Below, piece after piece: positions 18,501 through 25,715 of a DNA stretch of 64,000 bases (position 1 is the stretch's first letter; every line of letters starts with the position of its first letter). Source of the stretch: Chryseobacterium sp. JV274 (GTDB lineage Bacteria > Bacteroidota > Bacteroidia > Flavobacteriales > Weeksellaceae); contig NZ_LR824569.1 in assembly GCF_903969135.1 (NCBI RefSeq), forward strand, positions 3,431,001 to 3,495,000. The letters run 5' to 3'. The translations under genes were made by a program, and so were the position numbers. Below the pieces are notes generated by a model. The model made no database searches and was not told where the DNA came from. It worked only from the letters and a program-made list of their open reading frames with translations.

Positions 18501-19127
18501 AATATTAGAGTATTTTTCCGTTACATATTCTGCTCCATCCTTACCGTATTCTCCTGATTTTAAAATTAATCTTTGACCATTAAAGCTATAAGTATCTGAA
18601 TAGTCTAATTGAGTACCTTTAGCTTCTGCATCTTTATCAATTGTTTTTCCCGATCTTGAAATAGAAGTAATTCCTGAAATATTCCAACCATACCCTGCTA
18701 TTCCATTGCCTGTACCACTGGTATATACCAAATTGAATTGTGGTCCTACACTTTTCACCCCTGGAGGTAAAGAAATGGGTAAAGTAAACTGCAATTGTCC
18801 AGTTCCATTCACCTCAATATTCCCTCTGGTATCATGAAAGCTCTTTCCAACAGGTACAGTTGTCCCCGATGGATTAGTTGCTCCTGCATTTGAATCGGCA
18901 GTACCACCGCCCGGATTCTCCGTTGCAGGACCAATTTTAGCTATAAATGGATTTGATGAGCTGGAAGACGCTCGAAATCCTGGCGCCAGCACCACTGTTT
19001 GTGGATCCTGAACCGTTCTTGAGGTACTCTCTGCCTGATACAGTATGGTCTGTGAAAAGCCCAATACCGAACATAAGGACAGTATGAATGATGAAAATAT
19101 CTGTATTTTCTTATCGCAAAGTTTCAT
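12588..19127 (-). CDS. SpvB/RHS-repeat protein with HEXXH metallopeptidase-like C-terminal tip
   Basis: A 2179-residue secreted protein. The signal peptide ends near LGFSQ. Residues about 95-260 resemble the SpvB N-terminal domain (GxxxFTLPISLPPG, FNLVYTSGTGNGIAGYGW). FG-GAP/VCBS-like repeats with FNGDGxxD-type calcium loops follow (about 390-750), then many YD repeats. The RHS core motif ends with LYDPLLRRFLNADE and the conserved DPSGEF at 1857-1862. Next is a Gly/Ala-rich membrane-like segment to about 1985, then a unique tip. The tip has HEYGH at 2082-2086 and ETWAN downstream, a zincin-like arrangement. The family forms a cocoon that delivers a C-terminal toxin. No T9SS domain is seen on the protein itself. 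The gene is third of a four-gene operon. Confidence 0.85.
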   Translation of the reverse strand: MKLCDKKIQIFSSFILSLCSVLGFSQTILYQAESTSRTVQDPQTVVLAPGFRASSSSSNPFIAKIGPATENPGGGTADSNAGATNPSGTTVPVGKSFHDTRGNIEVNGTGQLQFTLPISLPPGVKSVGPQFNLVYTSGTGNGIAGYGWNISGITSISRSGKTIDKDAEAKGTQLDYSDTYSFNGQRLILKSGEYGKDGAEYVTEKYSNIKIKSIGSITGQAWQGPEYWEVIFEDGSQAWYGATGSGLSNARTPIEYNIVKWKDIKSNYITYDYLQAGVSNVAIISSIQWGGNETLNKSHFNRIDFTYIDRSLIEDSYAGGIRFLQTQLLSEIKVNSNGNPFKRYAVNYLKNGTNYEIVDKITEYNSENNAANPASFTYPTPTQPVLEFSDNNLESFDNVKLTGDFNGDGYLDFSLNSGVVKLGGLNNTFTDISTGKTFNTEAKVINTLLDEEGQIHNGNGIIQYENGKVLGYIFRNNTFVKVFEKAISPTVCTVCDATLNEGDINGDGISDIFLNLTSSSSTNGFTDKFIIDLKNSTNPISTYSQERGWHESFYTNQKYLDIDHDGKVDIINISNTDYTVFEFIKTSPNQYLKKIKFTGSLAETKAQESPVLFGDFNGDGNLDFTIPTTDTQEKDNWRFYMGTGKGFSNILKTDFLKYRKPDDYQNSNYPTFNIYRNFYTTSDINRDGKSDIVHINSFNKAGVVNSSGVILKRYYGYTIAVYTANGATTNGSPDFYTSYNYGENNYVTGNGEFALFSPITSQVKSNNNYYDILLFWKERMHKLKSPSPVGTLSLVQTITQGDIVTSADYLEVIPNNPVLPNFYQKVKKEYYPYFSLSRADQSYAIAQLRQEGRKQDFRYRGITGHLQGKGMMGYHQSARSSWYADGFENTKIWSGVEIDPLFDGAPVKEWSIRTNNESNIFPTDISENNSLLLSFKSTVYEVYKLLNGQVTNTPVSDADKSKIVTATVPKSTKTKDFLTGAIASSSIIYGDYYLPKQTVTNVNNGYAVTTSDFEYIHNISAAGSDYFAGRPKSKTETLQVYGDTKSSKEEYTYENNLLKTLKTWNRDNTGYLLETYNYDDFGNITQKTISNSVNSQSQTNGTLYDPKGIFVVKKTDHLGLETNIEYNDWGQIKKQTDALGNTLVNVYDGWGTLSTSKTNIGGTTTYQYNRDNNSNITVTQYNPNGDISKKYTNRLGQQYKVSTKAFGQGQYISQETQYDVLGRKTKESEPYFEGQTANMWNTIVYDDTVFPTKVTAASFNGKQMETSISGLTTTVREINGYGRTTSKTNDVLGNTVSSTDKGGKIQFSYNAAGEQIKAQYAENMVSTKYDSWGRKSEFNDPSNGIYKYEYDGLGQPKKTISPKGTKEFNYNNLGQLISQIEISTTDGGQATNKIISYSYDNKGRIISKSGTSKGKAYSSNVTYDPQGRLLSSSESSNGKYFIHKGITYDDKARVSSYEKQLYSSGILTKVQIENVYSAWNGELYQIKDKVTGKILWELKETNAKGQVLKTKLGAADINNTYGTNGFLTNVNHSSAVKPSILQISYSFDAIKNELKSRTTGGDFNINESFDYDDNNRLVNWTNPITGIKPTANRNVYDIKGRITQNDQVGTIKFENATKIYQATGMTLNAAGEQNYNNDLIQSITYNENNDPVFIDGMKGDAVFQYGLTSMRQRVTYGGNFNTDGEGKFTKFYSEDGSYEVVKDNTTGKEKHILYIGGTPYDSNIVYLKNFTESSGSYKFLHKDYIGSILAISDEAGNKLEQRHFDAWGNFTHLQIGNEAIITDQNAILSLSKDLIIDRGYTSHEHFAELGIIHMNGRLYDPLLRRFLNADENIQDKFNTQNYNKYGYVLNNPLMFNDPSGEFVFAIFAALPIFWGTVATGAIIGAAIGAASYALNAAFSGNWSWGGFAKSILVGSITGAVSAGLGQVFSAGGFWSSIGNGALAGAGTGGVTSLINGDNFLEGVLKGAVIGGATAAISYTIGFYSKTGGKQAGAKFWSGKAELDLSKGFGAHGVDTEVLNSKIQAKYVGQYRGVNVYESSVGFGNGAQSGGLTLPPNQMVVGKGAFALKDIFGKSGTYDLFTHEYGHVLQAKKVGEAAFYEIIAPSSIYSASKNTYLGHNQFWTETWANQLSYDYFTNRGLSFNVWENLASPLAQKYIDIFTKYLLIKGIPIPTSWNTNP
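13749..13769. repeat. REP-like palindrome inside the RHS coding frame
   Basis: ATCCT (13749-13753) and AGGAT (13765-13769) flank TTCGACAAGCTC. The CCTTCGACAAGCTCAGGAT core looks like a short dispersed palindrome that I associate with intergenic regions of Bacteroidota genomes. Here it is read in frame and encodes SLSKD in a loop just before the RHS core motif. Confidence 0.5.
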
Positions 19128-19133
19128 GGTTAT

Positions 19134-19601
19134 CTATCGTTTGGTAATGTTTTTACTGAAAACTCTGCCGTCTTTTAGGGTAAAGCGCACAACATACACT
19201 CCCCAGTCATAACCCGTCATATTGATCTTAACCTGGCGGTTTAAGTCTGGGATATTCTGTTGTTGGAATTTCCAGTGGACGGTACTGTGTTGATACAATG
19301 AAACAGATTCTATTAATCCATCTACTTTTTCTGTCCAGTCTATGGTAAGATAGTCGTTGACAGGAACGGGGTAAAGGCGTATTTGTTTCAAGAATGTTTT
19401 CTCATCAATAACAGGAGCTTGTCTAGTGACGGCTGTTACTTTTGATTCTTTTGAAACAATCTCTTCAGCCTTTTTACCAGCAGCGTCGATTCCTCTGTAT
19501 CTCTGATTTCCAGCTTCGTCATATTTGAAATAAACTTCGGTTTGGGAAAAGCCGAAGAATCCTATCATCAGGGATGATAGTGAGAGTAATTTTCTTTTCA
19601 T
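19134..19601 (-). CDS. Small secreted protein with one YD-repeat-like motif and a T9SS sorting domain
   Basis: A 155-residue protein with a signal peptide ending near GFSQ. Just after it comes YFKYDEAGNQRYRG, which matches the YDxxGNxxR unit of RHS/YD repeats. The last 80 residues look like a type A T9SS C-terminal domain: LYPVPVNDYLTIDW, GLIESVSLYQ, GVYVVRFTLKDGRVFSKNITK. The stop lies 6 bases before the RHS start, so the two genes are translationally close. Type IX secretion would place it on the cell surface. Its partner role with the RHS protein is inference. Confidence 0.75.
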   Translation of the reverse strand: MKRKLLSLSSLMIGFFGFSQTEVYFKYDEAGNQRYRGIDAAGKKAEEIVSKESKVTAVTRQAPVIDEKTFLKQIRLYPVPVNDYLTIDWTEKVDGLIESVSLYQHSTVHWKFQQQNIPDLNRQVKINMTGYDWGVYVVRFTLKDGRVFSKNITKR

Positions 19602-19607
19602 TTGTGG

Positions 19608-20474
19608 TTATTTTTCTGTTGATAATAATTTCTGAACCTGCTGCTCGAGCTTTTCAATTTTAGCAGATTGGGCTTTTAAAACTTCATTTTCATCCTTAAG
19701 ATGTTTCAGCTGTTCTGCCTGTTTCTTTATTTGTTTATTCTGATCAATTGAGTACAATGTAAGTTCTTCTATTTTTTGTAATAGTTTAATCTGGAATTCA
19801 CCCACATTCACACCCTCTTTTTCCATTACTTTAGCAGAAGCAATTTCAGGAAGGTGTTTTTTCTCTTTGATGTGTTTTTCAACTTCTTCTAATTTTGGGA
19901 GATCGTATTTTTCCTCAAATACAAAATCAGCAGTAGGAGTTAGAGTCACTTTTACTTCTTTGGCTTCAAACTTACCTTGTAATGAGGCATTTCCATTGGG
20001 TGAGATTGCCATTTGTACTTTTTTGTTTGTAATAAAATTAATTGCTCCAAAACCTGGTGAAGTTTCATTTTCAATATTAAAATCACCATAAGTTCCATAT
20101 CTGAATCCATTGCCTGTGTATGTGGAATTGACTTCCAGATTAGCAGTAGTACTATTATATACTAAACGAACTATTGCAGTACCTCCAGTTGCTCCGATAG
20201 ATGAAAACTTTCCTAAGACTAAATTTTGATCATTAATATTATCCTGAACTATATGCAATCTAGCATCGGGACTTGTAATTCCTATTCCCACATTCCCATT
20301 AGGCTTAATTCGAAGACCTTCAATATTATTAGATTTCAAAACTAATGGCTGGTTATCTGTAGTCCCAATAAAGTTGTTGGATGAATTGGTTCCTGTATTT
20401 CCTGCAAGATTCCAACTTTGTGCAAAGGTGAATGATGACACTAGCAGTGCAATCGAAAATAATTGTGTTTTCAT
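19608..20474 (-). CDS. Secreted S74-like (tail-fibre chaperone-like) coiled-coil protein
   Basis: A 288-residue protein with signal peptide MKTQLFSIALLVSSFTFA. The middle has the LRIKPNGNVGIGITSPDARLHI segment seen in secreted tail-fibre-like proteins of Bacteroidota. The C-terminus has YDLPKLEEVEKHIKEKKHLP-type residues and GVNVGEFQIKLLQKIEELTL, the remnant of the peptidase S74/endosialidase chaperone region, then a heptad coiled coil to the end. No autoproteolysis Ser/Lys pair could be confirmed. It is the first gene of the RHS operon, 6 bases ahead of the next gene. It probably trimerises on the cell surface. Confidence 0.7.
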   Translation of the reverse strand: MKTQLFSIALLVSSFTFAQSWNLAGNTGTNSSNNFIGTTDNQPLVLKSNNIEGLRIKPNGNVGIGITSPDARLHIVQDNINDQNLVLGKFSSIGATGGTAIVRLVYNSTTANLEVNSTYTGNGFRYGTYGDFNIENETSPGFGAINFITNKKVQMAISPNGNASLQGKFEAKEVKVTLTPTADFVFEEKYDLPKLEEVEKHIKEKKHLPEIASAKVMEKEGVNVGEFQIKLLQKIEELTLYSIDQNKQIKKQAEQLKHLKDENEVLKAQSAKIEKLEQQVQKLLSTEK

Positions 20475-20824
20475 AATTATTAATTAATTTTTTTTGTAAA
20501 ACTATAATCAGGTAGCGACAAATTACGTCGTATTTAATAATAGTTTTATTGTTTCTAAAATAGTTATTTGATATTTGCAAATTTACAAAAAAATCAATGT
20601 TGTTTTGTTGATATTTTTCAATATTAATATTTTTTAATAAAAAGTATTTGATTTTGTGTTTTATTTAGTGGATATTTCGTTTTATTGTTTTTTTATTATG
20701 GTAATTGCTCATATGGTGAATATTTTTAGTTAGAATCCTTTATAAAAAATGAATTTGAAGGTAAAAATTATGCTTTTCAGATCAAGTTATATGAGAGATA
20801 GATCTCGACTTCAGAAAAAATCTC
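20475..20824. other. Divergent intergenic region, about 350 bases
   Basis: Very AT-rich with poly-T tracts. No coding region. It must hold the promoter of the minus-strand RHS operon, but I found no exact TAnnTTTG on that strand (the nearest is TAATTTG-like). Near the plus-strand promoter there is an inverted repeat GAGAT (20795-20799)/ATCTC (20802-20806). Confidence 0.4.
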
Positions 20825-20832
20825 TACCTTTG
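20825..20832 (+). promoter_or_regulatory. Promoter for a near-leaderless mRNA of the 20838 gene
   Basis: TACCTTTG at 20825-20832 ends only 5 bases before the ATG at 20838. With the usual start point a few bases downstream of the box, the transcript would have little or no 5' leader. Confidence 0.55.
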
Positions 20833-20837
20833 TAACA

Positions 20838-21161
20838 ATGAACCTCTTAAGATGGATACTTGCATTTTATTTCATGGCGTTATCATTGATGCCATGTGAA
20901 GACACGTCCCATCCGTTGAATTCAGGAGATAATAAGATCTCATTAAGTATTCACGGCGTTCATTCTACAGAAAAAGGAGATATCTGTTCTCCACTGTGTG
21001 CATGCAGCTGCTGTCAGATGACGGTTTCAGCATTTAAAATGGATCCTTTATTGGAGATTCCTGAGCAGATTCCGGCTTACTTTTCAAAGAAGATCTTATT
21101 TCACAAAAATGACTTTGCTTACCAGATCTACGACCCTATCTGGCAGCCTCCTAAAATTTAA
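20838..21161 (+). CDS. Small Cys-cluster membrane/secreted protein, DUF6660-like
   Basis: A 107-residue protein with a hydrophobic N-terminus (LLRWILAFYFMALSLMPC) and a dense Cys cluster CSPLCACSCC at about residues 51-60. The C-terminus is YDPIWQPPKI. It resembles small Bacteroidota proteins named DUF6660 that lie next to CusA/CzcA genes, though I cannot run that search. A metal-binding or metal-sensing role is inferred from the Cys cluster and from the efflux pump that begins 146 bases downstream. It shares its build (hydrophobic start, Cys motif, terminal xPPxx) with the proteins at 32108 and 34486. Confidence 0.7.
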   Translation: MNLLRWILAFYFMALSLMPCEDTSHPLNSGDNKISLSIHGVHSTEKGDICSPLCACSCCQMTVSAFKMDPLLEIPEQIPAYFSKKILFHKNDFAYQIYDPIWQPPKI

Positions 21162-21217
21162 TTTTTATTGACTTTTAGAAAGTTATGCTTTCTAATATTT
21201 AACTGTGCTTGAAACTT

Positions 21218-21232
21218 TGCAATACCATTGCA
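21218..21232. promoter_or_regulatory. Putative Fur-family operator upstream of czcA
   Basis: A perfect 6-3-6 palindrome: TGCAAT, ACC, ATTGCA. It lies 13 bases before the -7 box at 21246. The same palindrome, at the same distance from a -7 box, is found upstream of the P-type ATPase (29302-29316), and the similarity extends 10 more bases upstream (CTTGAAAxTT). Confidence 0.7.
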
Positions 21233-21245
21233 GAGGTTTTCAGGA

Positions 21246-21253
21246 TATTTTTG
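21246..21253 (+). promoter_or_regulatory. -7 promoter element for czcA
   Basis: TATTTTTG at 21246-21253 matches TAnnTTTG. The right half of the operator (ATTG, 21227-21230) occupies the -33 region, so a bound repressor would block polymerase. Confidence 0.6.
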
Positions 21254-21307
21254 CTGCAGTATTTTATGCTGTGTGCATTCATTTTCAATAAAAATTACCT
21301 AAAAATC

Positions 21308-24300
21308 GTGTTAGATAAAATCATAAAATTCAGTATTAAAAATAAGGTGATCATTGGGTTGATGACTCTGGTACTGATCATCTGGGGAACGTGGAGTGCC
21401 ACCAGATTGCCAATAGATGCTGTGCCGGATATCACCAACAATCAGGTGCAGATCATTACCGTATGTCCTACATTGGCGGGACAGGAAGTAGAACAGCTGG
21501 TTACTTTTCCCATTGAGCAAAGTATTGCCAATGTTCCCGATATTCAGGAGACAAGAAGTATTTCAAGATTCGGGCTCTCTGTGATTACAGTGGTGTTCAA
21601 AGAAAATGTAGATGTGTACTTTGCAAGACAGCTCATTAATGAACAGCTGAAAAATGCAGTGGAAGAAATTCCAAAAGGAGTAGGAACTCCTGAGCTGGCT
21701 CCTGTAAGTACAGGTCTTGGGGAAGTATATCAGTATATTCTTCACCCTAAAAAAGGAAGCGAAAAGAAATACAATGCCAAAGAACTCCGAACCATGCAGG
21801 ACTGGATCGTTCGAAGACAGCTGAACGGAACACCAGGCGTTGCAGAAATCAACAGTTTTGGAGGAGAATTAAAACAATATGAAGTGGCTATTGATCCCAA
21901 TCGTTTAAAAGCAATGGGAACAAGTATTACTGAAATATTTACTGCGCTTGAAAAAAACAATCAGAATACAGGAGGAGCTTATATTGATAAAAAGCCCAAT
22001 GCTTATTTTATCCGTGGGATAGGGTTAGTAACCTCCCTTGAAGATATCAAAAACATAGCCGTTAAAAATGAAACTGGAAGCGTTCCGATATTTATCAAAG
22101 ATGTCGCTGATGTTCGTTTAGGAAGTGCCGTTCGTTACGGTGCATTAACCTATGACGGAAAAGTAGATGCCGTAGGTGGAGTAGTGATGATGCTGAAAGG
22201 AGCGAACAGTAATGAAGTCGTAAACAATATCAAAGCAAAAATTCCTACCATTCAGAAATCTCTTCCCAATGATGTTATTATAGAGCCGTTTCTGGACAGG
22301 ACAGACCTTGTAGACAGAGCCATCAATACTGTACAGAAAAATCTTGTTGAAGGAGCACTGATCGTTATTTTCGTACTTGTAATTTTCCTTGGAAACCTTA
22401 GGGCAGGGCTTATCGTGGCTTCTGCCATTCCGCTTTCCTTATTGTTTGCGCTGGGAATGATGAATGTTTTTGGAGTAAGTGCCAATCTGATGAGCCTTGG
22501 GGCAATAGATTTCGGTTTGATTGTGGATGGTGCGGTAATTATTGTAGAAGCCACTTTGCATCATTTAGGAGTAAGGAAATCTGCCCGTGCATTAACGCAG
22601 TCTGAGATGGATGAAGAAGTATTTCTTTCCGCATCCAAGATCAGAAGCAGTGCAGCCTTCGGGGAAATCATTATTCTTATCGTATACATCCCAATTCTTA
22701 CTTTGGCTGGTGTGGAAGGGAAAATGTTTACTCCAATGGCAAAAACAGTAGGATTTGCCATTTTAGGAGCTTTAATTTTATCCCTGACCTACATTCCAAT
22801 GATGAGCGCCCTGTTTTTATCTAAGAAAATATCTCATAAAGAAACGTTCTCTGATAAAATGATGAATAGCCTGCAAAAGATTTATCAGCCATTATTGCAG
22901 AAATCAATAAAAGTGAAATATGCAATGGTTTCAGCAACGGCTGTAGTCTTTCTTATCTCTGCTTTTATTTTTAAAAATATGGGTGGTGAGTTTATTCCTC
23001 AGCTGCAGGAAGGAGATTATGCATTTCACTGTATTTTACCGCAGGGAAGTTCATTGAGCCAGAGTATAGAAACCTCCATGCAGGCATCAAGAATTATCAA
23101 ACAGTTTGATGAGGTGAAAATGGTGGTCGGGAAAACCGGTTCTGCTGAGGTTCCTACAGACCCGATGCCGCCTGAAGCAACCGATATGATTGTGGTATTG
23201 AAACCACAAAGTGAATGGAAAACCAAGAAATCTTATGACGAACTGGCAGATGAGATTAGTGAAAAACTGGAAACGATTCCGGGTGTATTCTTTGAGAAAA
23301 ACCAGCCTATCCAGATGCGTTTCAATGAATTGATGACAGGGATCAGACAGGATGTTGCTGTAAAGATTTTCGGAGAGAATCTTGATTCATTAGCCGTGTA
23401 TGCAGATAAGGTGGGAAAAATTATTCAGACAGTAGATGGGGCTACCGCGCCTCAGATTGAAAGAGTGAGCGGTCTTCCGCAGATTAATGTTCAATATGAC
23501 AGAACAAGAATCGCCAATTATGGATTGAATATCGAAGATGTCAATAATGCCGTAAGTACGGCCTTTGCAGGAAAAGCTGCCGGACAGGTTTTTGAAAATG
23601 AAAGACGTTTTGATCTCGTAGTCCGTCTGGATAGCCTTCACAGAACCGATATTTCGGATGTAAATAACCTGATGATCACCTCCAGCACCGGAGCGCAGAT
23701 TCCATTGTCACAAGTGGCTAACATCAGTTATAAATTAGGTCCGGCACAGATCAGTCGTGAACAAGGAAAACGTAGAATAGTTATCGGATTTAATGTAAAA
23801 GATCGTGATGTAGAAAGTGTAGTGAAAGATATTCAGGCAAAACTGGATAAAGTGAAACTGCCTTCCGGATATTACTTTACCTATGGTGGACAGTTTGAAA
23901 ACCTTCAGGAAGCAAGCAAACGTCTGATGATCGCTGTTCCGGTTTCATTGCTTCTTATTTTTATGCTGTTGTATTTTACTTTCCGCTCATTCAAACAGGC
24001 TGCATTAATTTTTACTGCGATTCCTATGAGTGCTATTGGTGGAGTATTTGCCCTTTTAATAAGAGATATGCCATTCAGTATCAGTGCAGGAATTGGATTT
24101 ATTGCCCTTTTTGGAGTGGCAGTATTGAACGGAATTGTTTTGATAGGAACATTCAACCAGTTAGAAAAAGAAGGCGAAACAGATATTCTGAAAAGAGTAT
24201 TTGAAGGAACAAAAACCAGATTAAGACCTGTATTAATGACCGCTACAGTGGCCTCATTAGGATTTTTACCGATGGCTATTTCCACCGGAGCCGGAGCAGA

Positions 24301-25669
24301 AGTACAGAAACCTTTGGCAACTGTAGTGATTGGTGGTCTGGTAACAGCTACATTCCTTACACTATTTGTTTTACCGATGCTGTATATCATTTTTAACACG
24401 AAAATTTTGAAAAGAAAAAGTAATAATACGGGAATGTTTACGGCGGTTCTTGTTGTAGGATTTATGATGCTGGGACAGACTTTTAAAGCACAGTCCAGAC
24501 CTATTTCTGTAGAACAGGCGGTAGAGCAAGCAGTGAATAATAATTTAACCCTGCAGTCAAAAGACTTAAGTATTAAGTCTGCTGAAGCTTTAAGGGCAAC
24601 CGCAAAAGAACTCCCGAAATTAAGCCTTGAAGCTCAGCTTGGACAGTATAATAGCCCAAAGTTTGACCAGTCGTTTGCAATCTCACAGAGTATTCCTTTT
24701 CCAACACTTTTTAAAGCAAGAAAAGACTTAATCAATGAGAATATTAAAAGCAAACAGATTGATAAGGAAATTACAGCGAATGAACTAGTAAAACAGGTGC
24801 GTACTTACTATTATCAGATTGAATATTTACAGTATAATAAAGCTCAGTTGACGAGGCTGGACAAATATTATGAGGAATTCATCAGAATTGCAACCGTAAG
24901 ATTCAAAGCGGGTGATATCAAAAAGATAGAAATCAGTACTGCAGAAACCCAAAAAGGAGAAATTGATCTGCTGCTCAGACAAAATGAAGTCTTTCTGAAT
25001 AATGCCTATAAGAATTTAAAGACCCTTATGAATACGTCAGAAAATCTTGAAGTTCCGTTTAACAAAGATTATGTTCCTTTAAAAGCAGAAAATGTACTCG
25101 ACAGTGCAGTGGTAGCCAACAATCCGTCTGTAAGAGCCTTTTACCAGGAAATGGAAATTGCTGAGAAAAATAAGAAAGTTGAAAAATCTCTTGGACTCCC
25201 TGATTTCAGCTTAGGATATACCAACCAGTCTTTGATTGGTCTTCATACCATCAACGGGCAGGAGAATTTTTATAACTCAGGGAAACGTTTTCAGTCGGCA
25301 ACGGTAGGAGTGGCTATTCCTTTGACTTTTGGAGCGACAAAAGCTAGGATTCAGGCTCTGGAATATGACAGACAGGTTGCAGAAACTAATGCGAAAATGC
25401 GGCAGAAACAACTTTCCGCACAGTTGGACAATGCGTTCAGTCAATACCAGCAGGATATTCAGCAGTATGATTATTACATAAGTCAGGCGTTGCCAAATGC
25501 TGAGAAAATTGTAAAAGCGGCCCAGTTAGGCTATAAAACAGGAGAGATCTCCTATGTTGAATATCTTTTTGCCCTGCAGACGGCTACAAACATTCAGCTG
25601 AAATATCTGGAATCTATCCAGCAGGTGAATCAATCTGTAGTAACTATTAATTCAATCATTAATAAATAA
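21308..25669 (+). CDS. czcA: CzcA/CusA heavy-metal RND pump fused to a TolC-like outer-membrane factor
   Basis: A 1453-residue fusion. Residues 1-1040 are a heavy-metal RND pump: VPDITNNQVQIIT near the N-terminus, the DFGLIVDGAVIIVEA stretch in TM4, and pairs of large periplasmic loops. Residues from about 1065 to the end are a TolC/CzcC-like factor (two OMF repeats with NNLTLQSKDLSIKSAEALR). Between them lies KRKSNNTGMFTAVLVVGFM...FKAQ, which looks like a signal peptide. I chose the GTG at 21308 because the protein then starts LDKIIKFSIKNKV as in homologs; an ATG at 21266 is possible, and the longer reading from TTG 21209 would start inside the operator. The pump would export divalent metal (Zn, Co or Cd) or Cu using proton flux. 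Confidence 0.88.
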   Translation: MLDKIIKFSIKNKVIIGLMTLVLIIWGTWSATRLPIDAVPDITNNQVQIITVCPTLAGQEVEQLVTFPIEQSIANVPDIQETRSISRFGLSVITVVFKENVDVYFARQLINEQLKNAVEEIPKGVGTPELAPVSTGLGEVYQYILHPKKGSEKKYNAKELRTMQDWIVRRQLNGTPGVAEINSFGGELKQYEVAIDPNRLKAMGTSITEIFTALEKNNQNTGGAYIDKKPNAYFIRGIGLVTSLEDIKNIAVKNETGSVPIFIKDVADVRLGSAVRYGALTYDGKVDAVGGVVMMLKGANSNEVVNNIKAKIPTIQKSLPNDVIIEPFLDRTDLVDRAINTVQKNLVEGALIVIFVLVIFLGNLRAGLIVASAIPLSLLFALGMMNVFGVSANLMSLGAIDFGLIVDGAVIIVEATLHHLGVRKSARALTQSEMDEEVFLSASKIRSSAAFGEIIILIVYIPILTLAGVEGKMFTPMAKTVGFAILGALILSLTYIPMMSALFLSKKISHKETFSDKMMNSLQKIYQPLLQKSIKVKYAMVSATAVVFLISAFIFKNMGGEFIPQLQEGDYAFHCILPQGSSLSQSIETSMQASRIIKQFDEVKMVVGKTGSAEVPTDPMPPEATDMIVVLKPQSEWKTKKSYDELADEISEKLETIPGVFFEKNQPIQMRFNELMTGIRQDVAVKIFGENLDSLAVYADKVGKIIQTVDGATAPQIERVSGLPQINVQYDRTRIANYGLNIEDVNNAVSTAFAGKAAGQVFENERRFDLVVRLDSLHRTDISDVNNLMITSSTGAQIPLSQVANISYKLGPAQISREQGKRRIVIGFNVKDRDVESVVKDIQAKLDKVKLPSGYYFTYGGQFENLQEASKRLMIAVPVSLLLIFMLLYFTFRSFKQAALIFTAIPMSAIGGVFALLIRDMPFSISAGIGFIALFGVAVLNGIVLIGTFNQLEKEGETDILKRVFEGTKTRLRPVLMTATVASLGFLPMAISTGAGAEVQKPLATVVIGGLVTATFLTLFVLPMLYIIFNTKILKRKSNNTGMFTAVLVVGFMMLGQTFKAQSRPISVEQAVEQAVNNNLTLQSKDLSIKSAEALRATAKELPKLSLEAQLGQYNSPKFDQSFAISQSIPFPTLFKARKDLINENIKSKQIDKEITANELVKQVRTYYYQIEYLQYNKAQLTRLDKYYEEFIRIATVRFKAGDIKKIEISTAETQKGEIDLLLRQNEVFLNNAYKNLKTLMNTSENLEVPFNKDYVPLKAENVLDSAVVANNPSVRAFYQEMEIAEKNKKVEKSLGLPDFSLGYTNQSLIGLHTINGQENFYNSGKRFQSATVGVAIPLTFGATKARIQALEYDRQVAETNAKMRQKQLSAQLDNAFSQYQQDIQQYDYYISQALPNAEKIVKAAQLGYKTGEISYVEYLFALQTATNIQLKYLESIQQVNQSVVTINSIINK

Positions 25670-25715
25670 TATAAAAGCGCTGAAATACAGTATCAGACAA
25701 AATACATTCTTAGAT

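Noticed and set aside
19608..20474. Prophage tail fibre
   Set aside because: The S74-like protein has a signal peptide and sits in the RHS operon. No capsid, tail or integrase genes are nearby.
22252..24399. Minus-strand frames within czcA (for example 22252-22554 and 23905-24399)
   Set aside because: They lie fully inside a strongly conserved plus-strand RND gene and have no recognisable domain.
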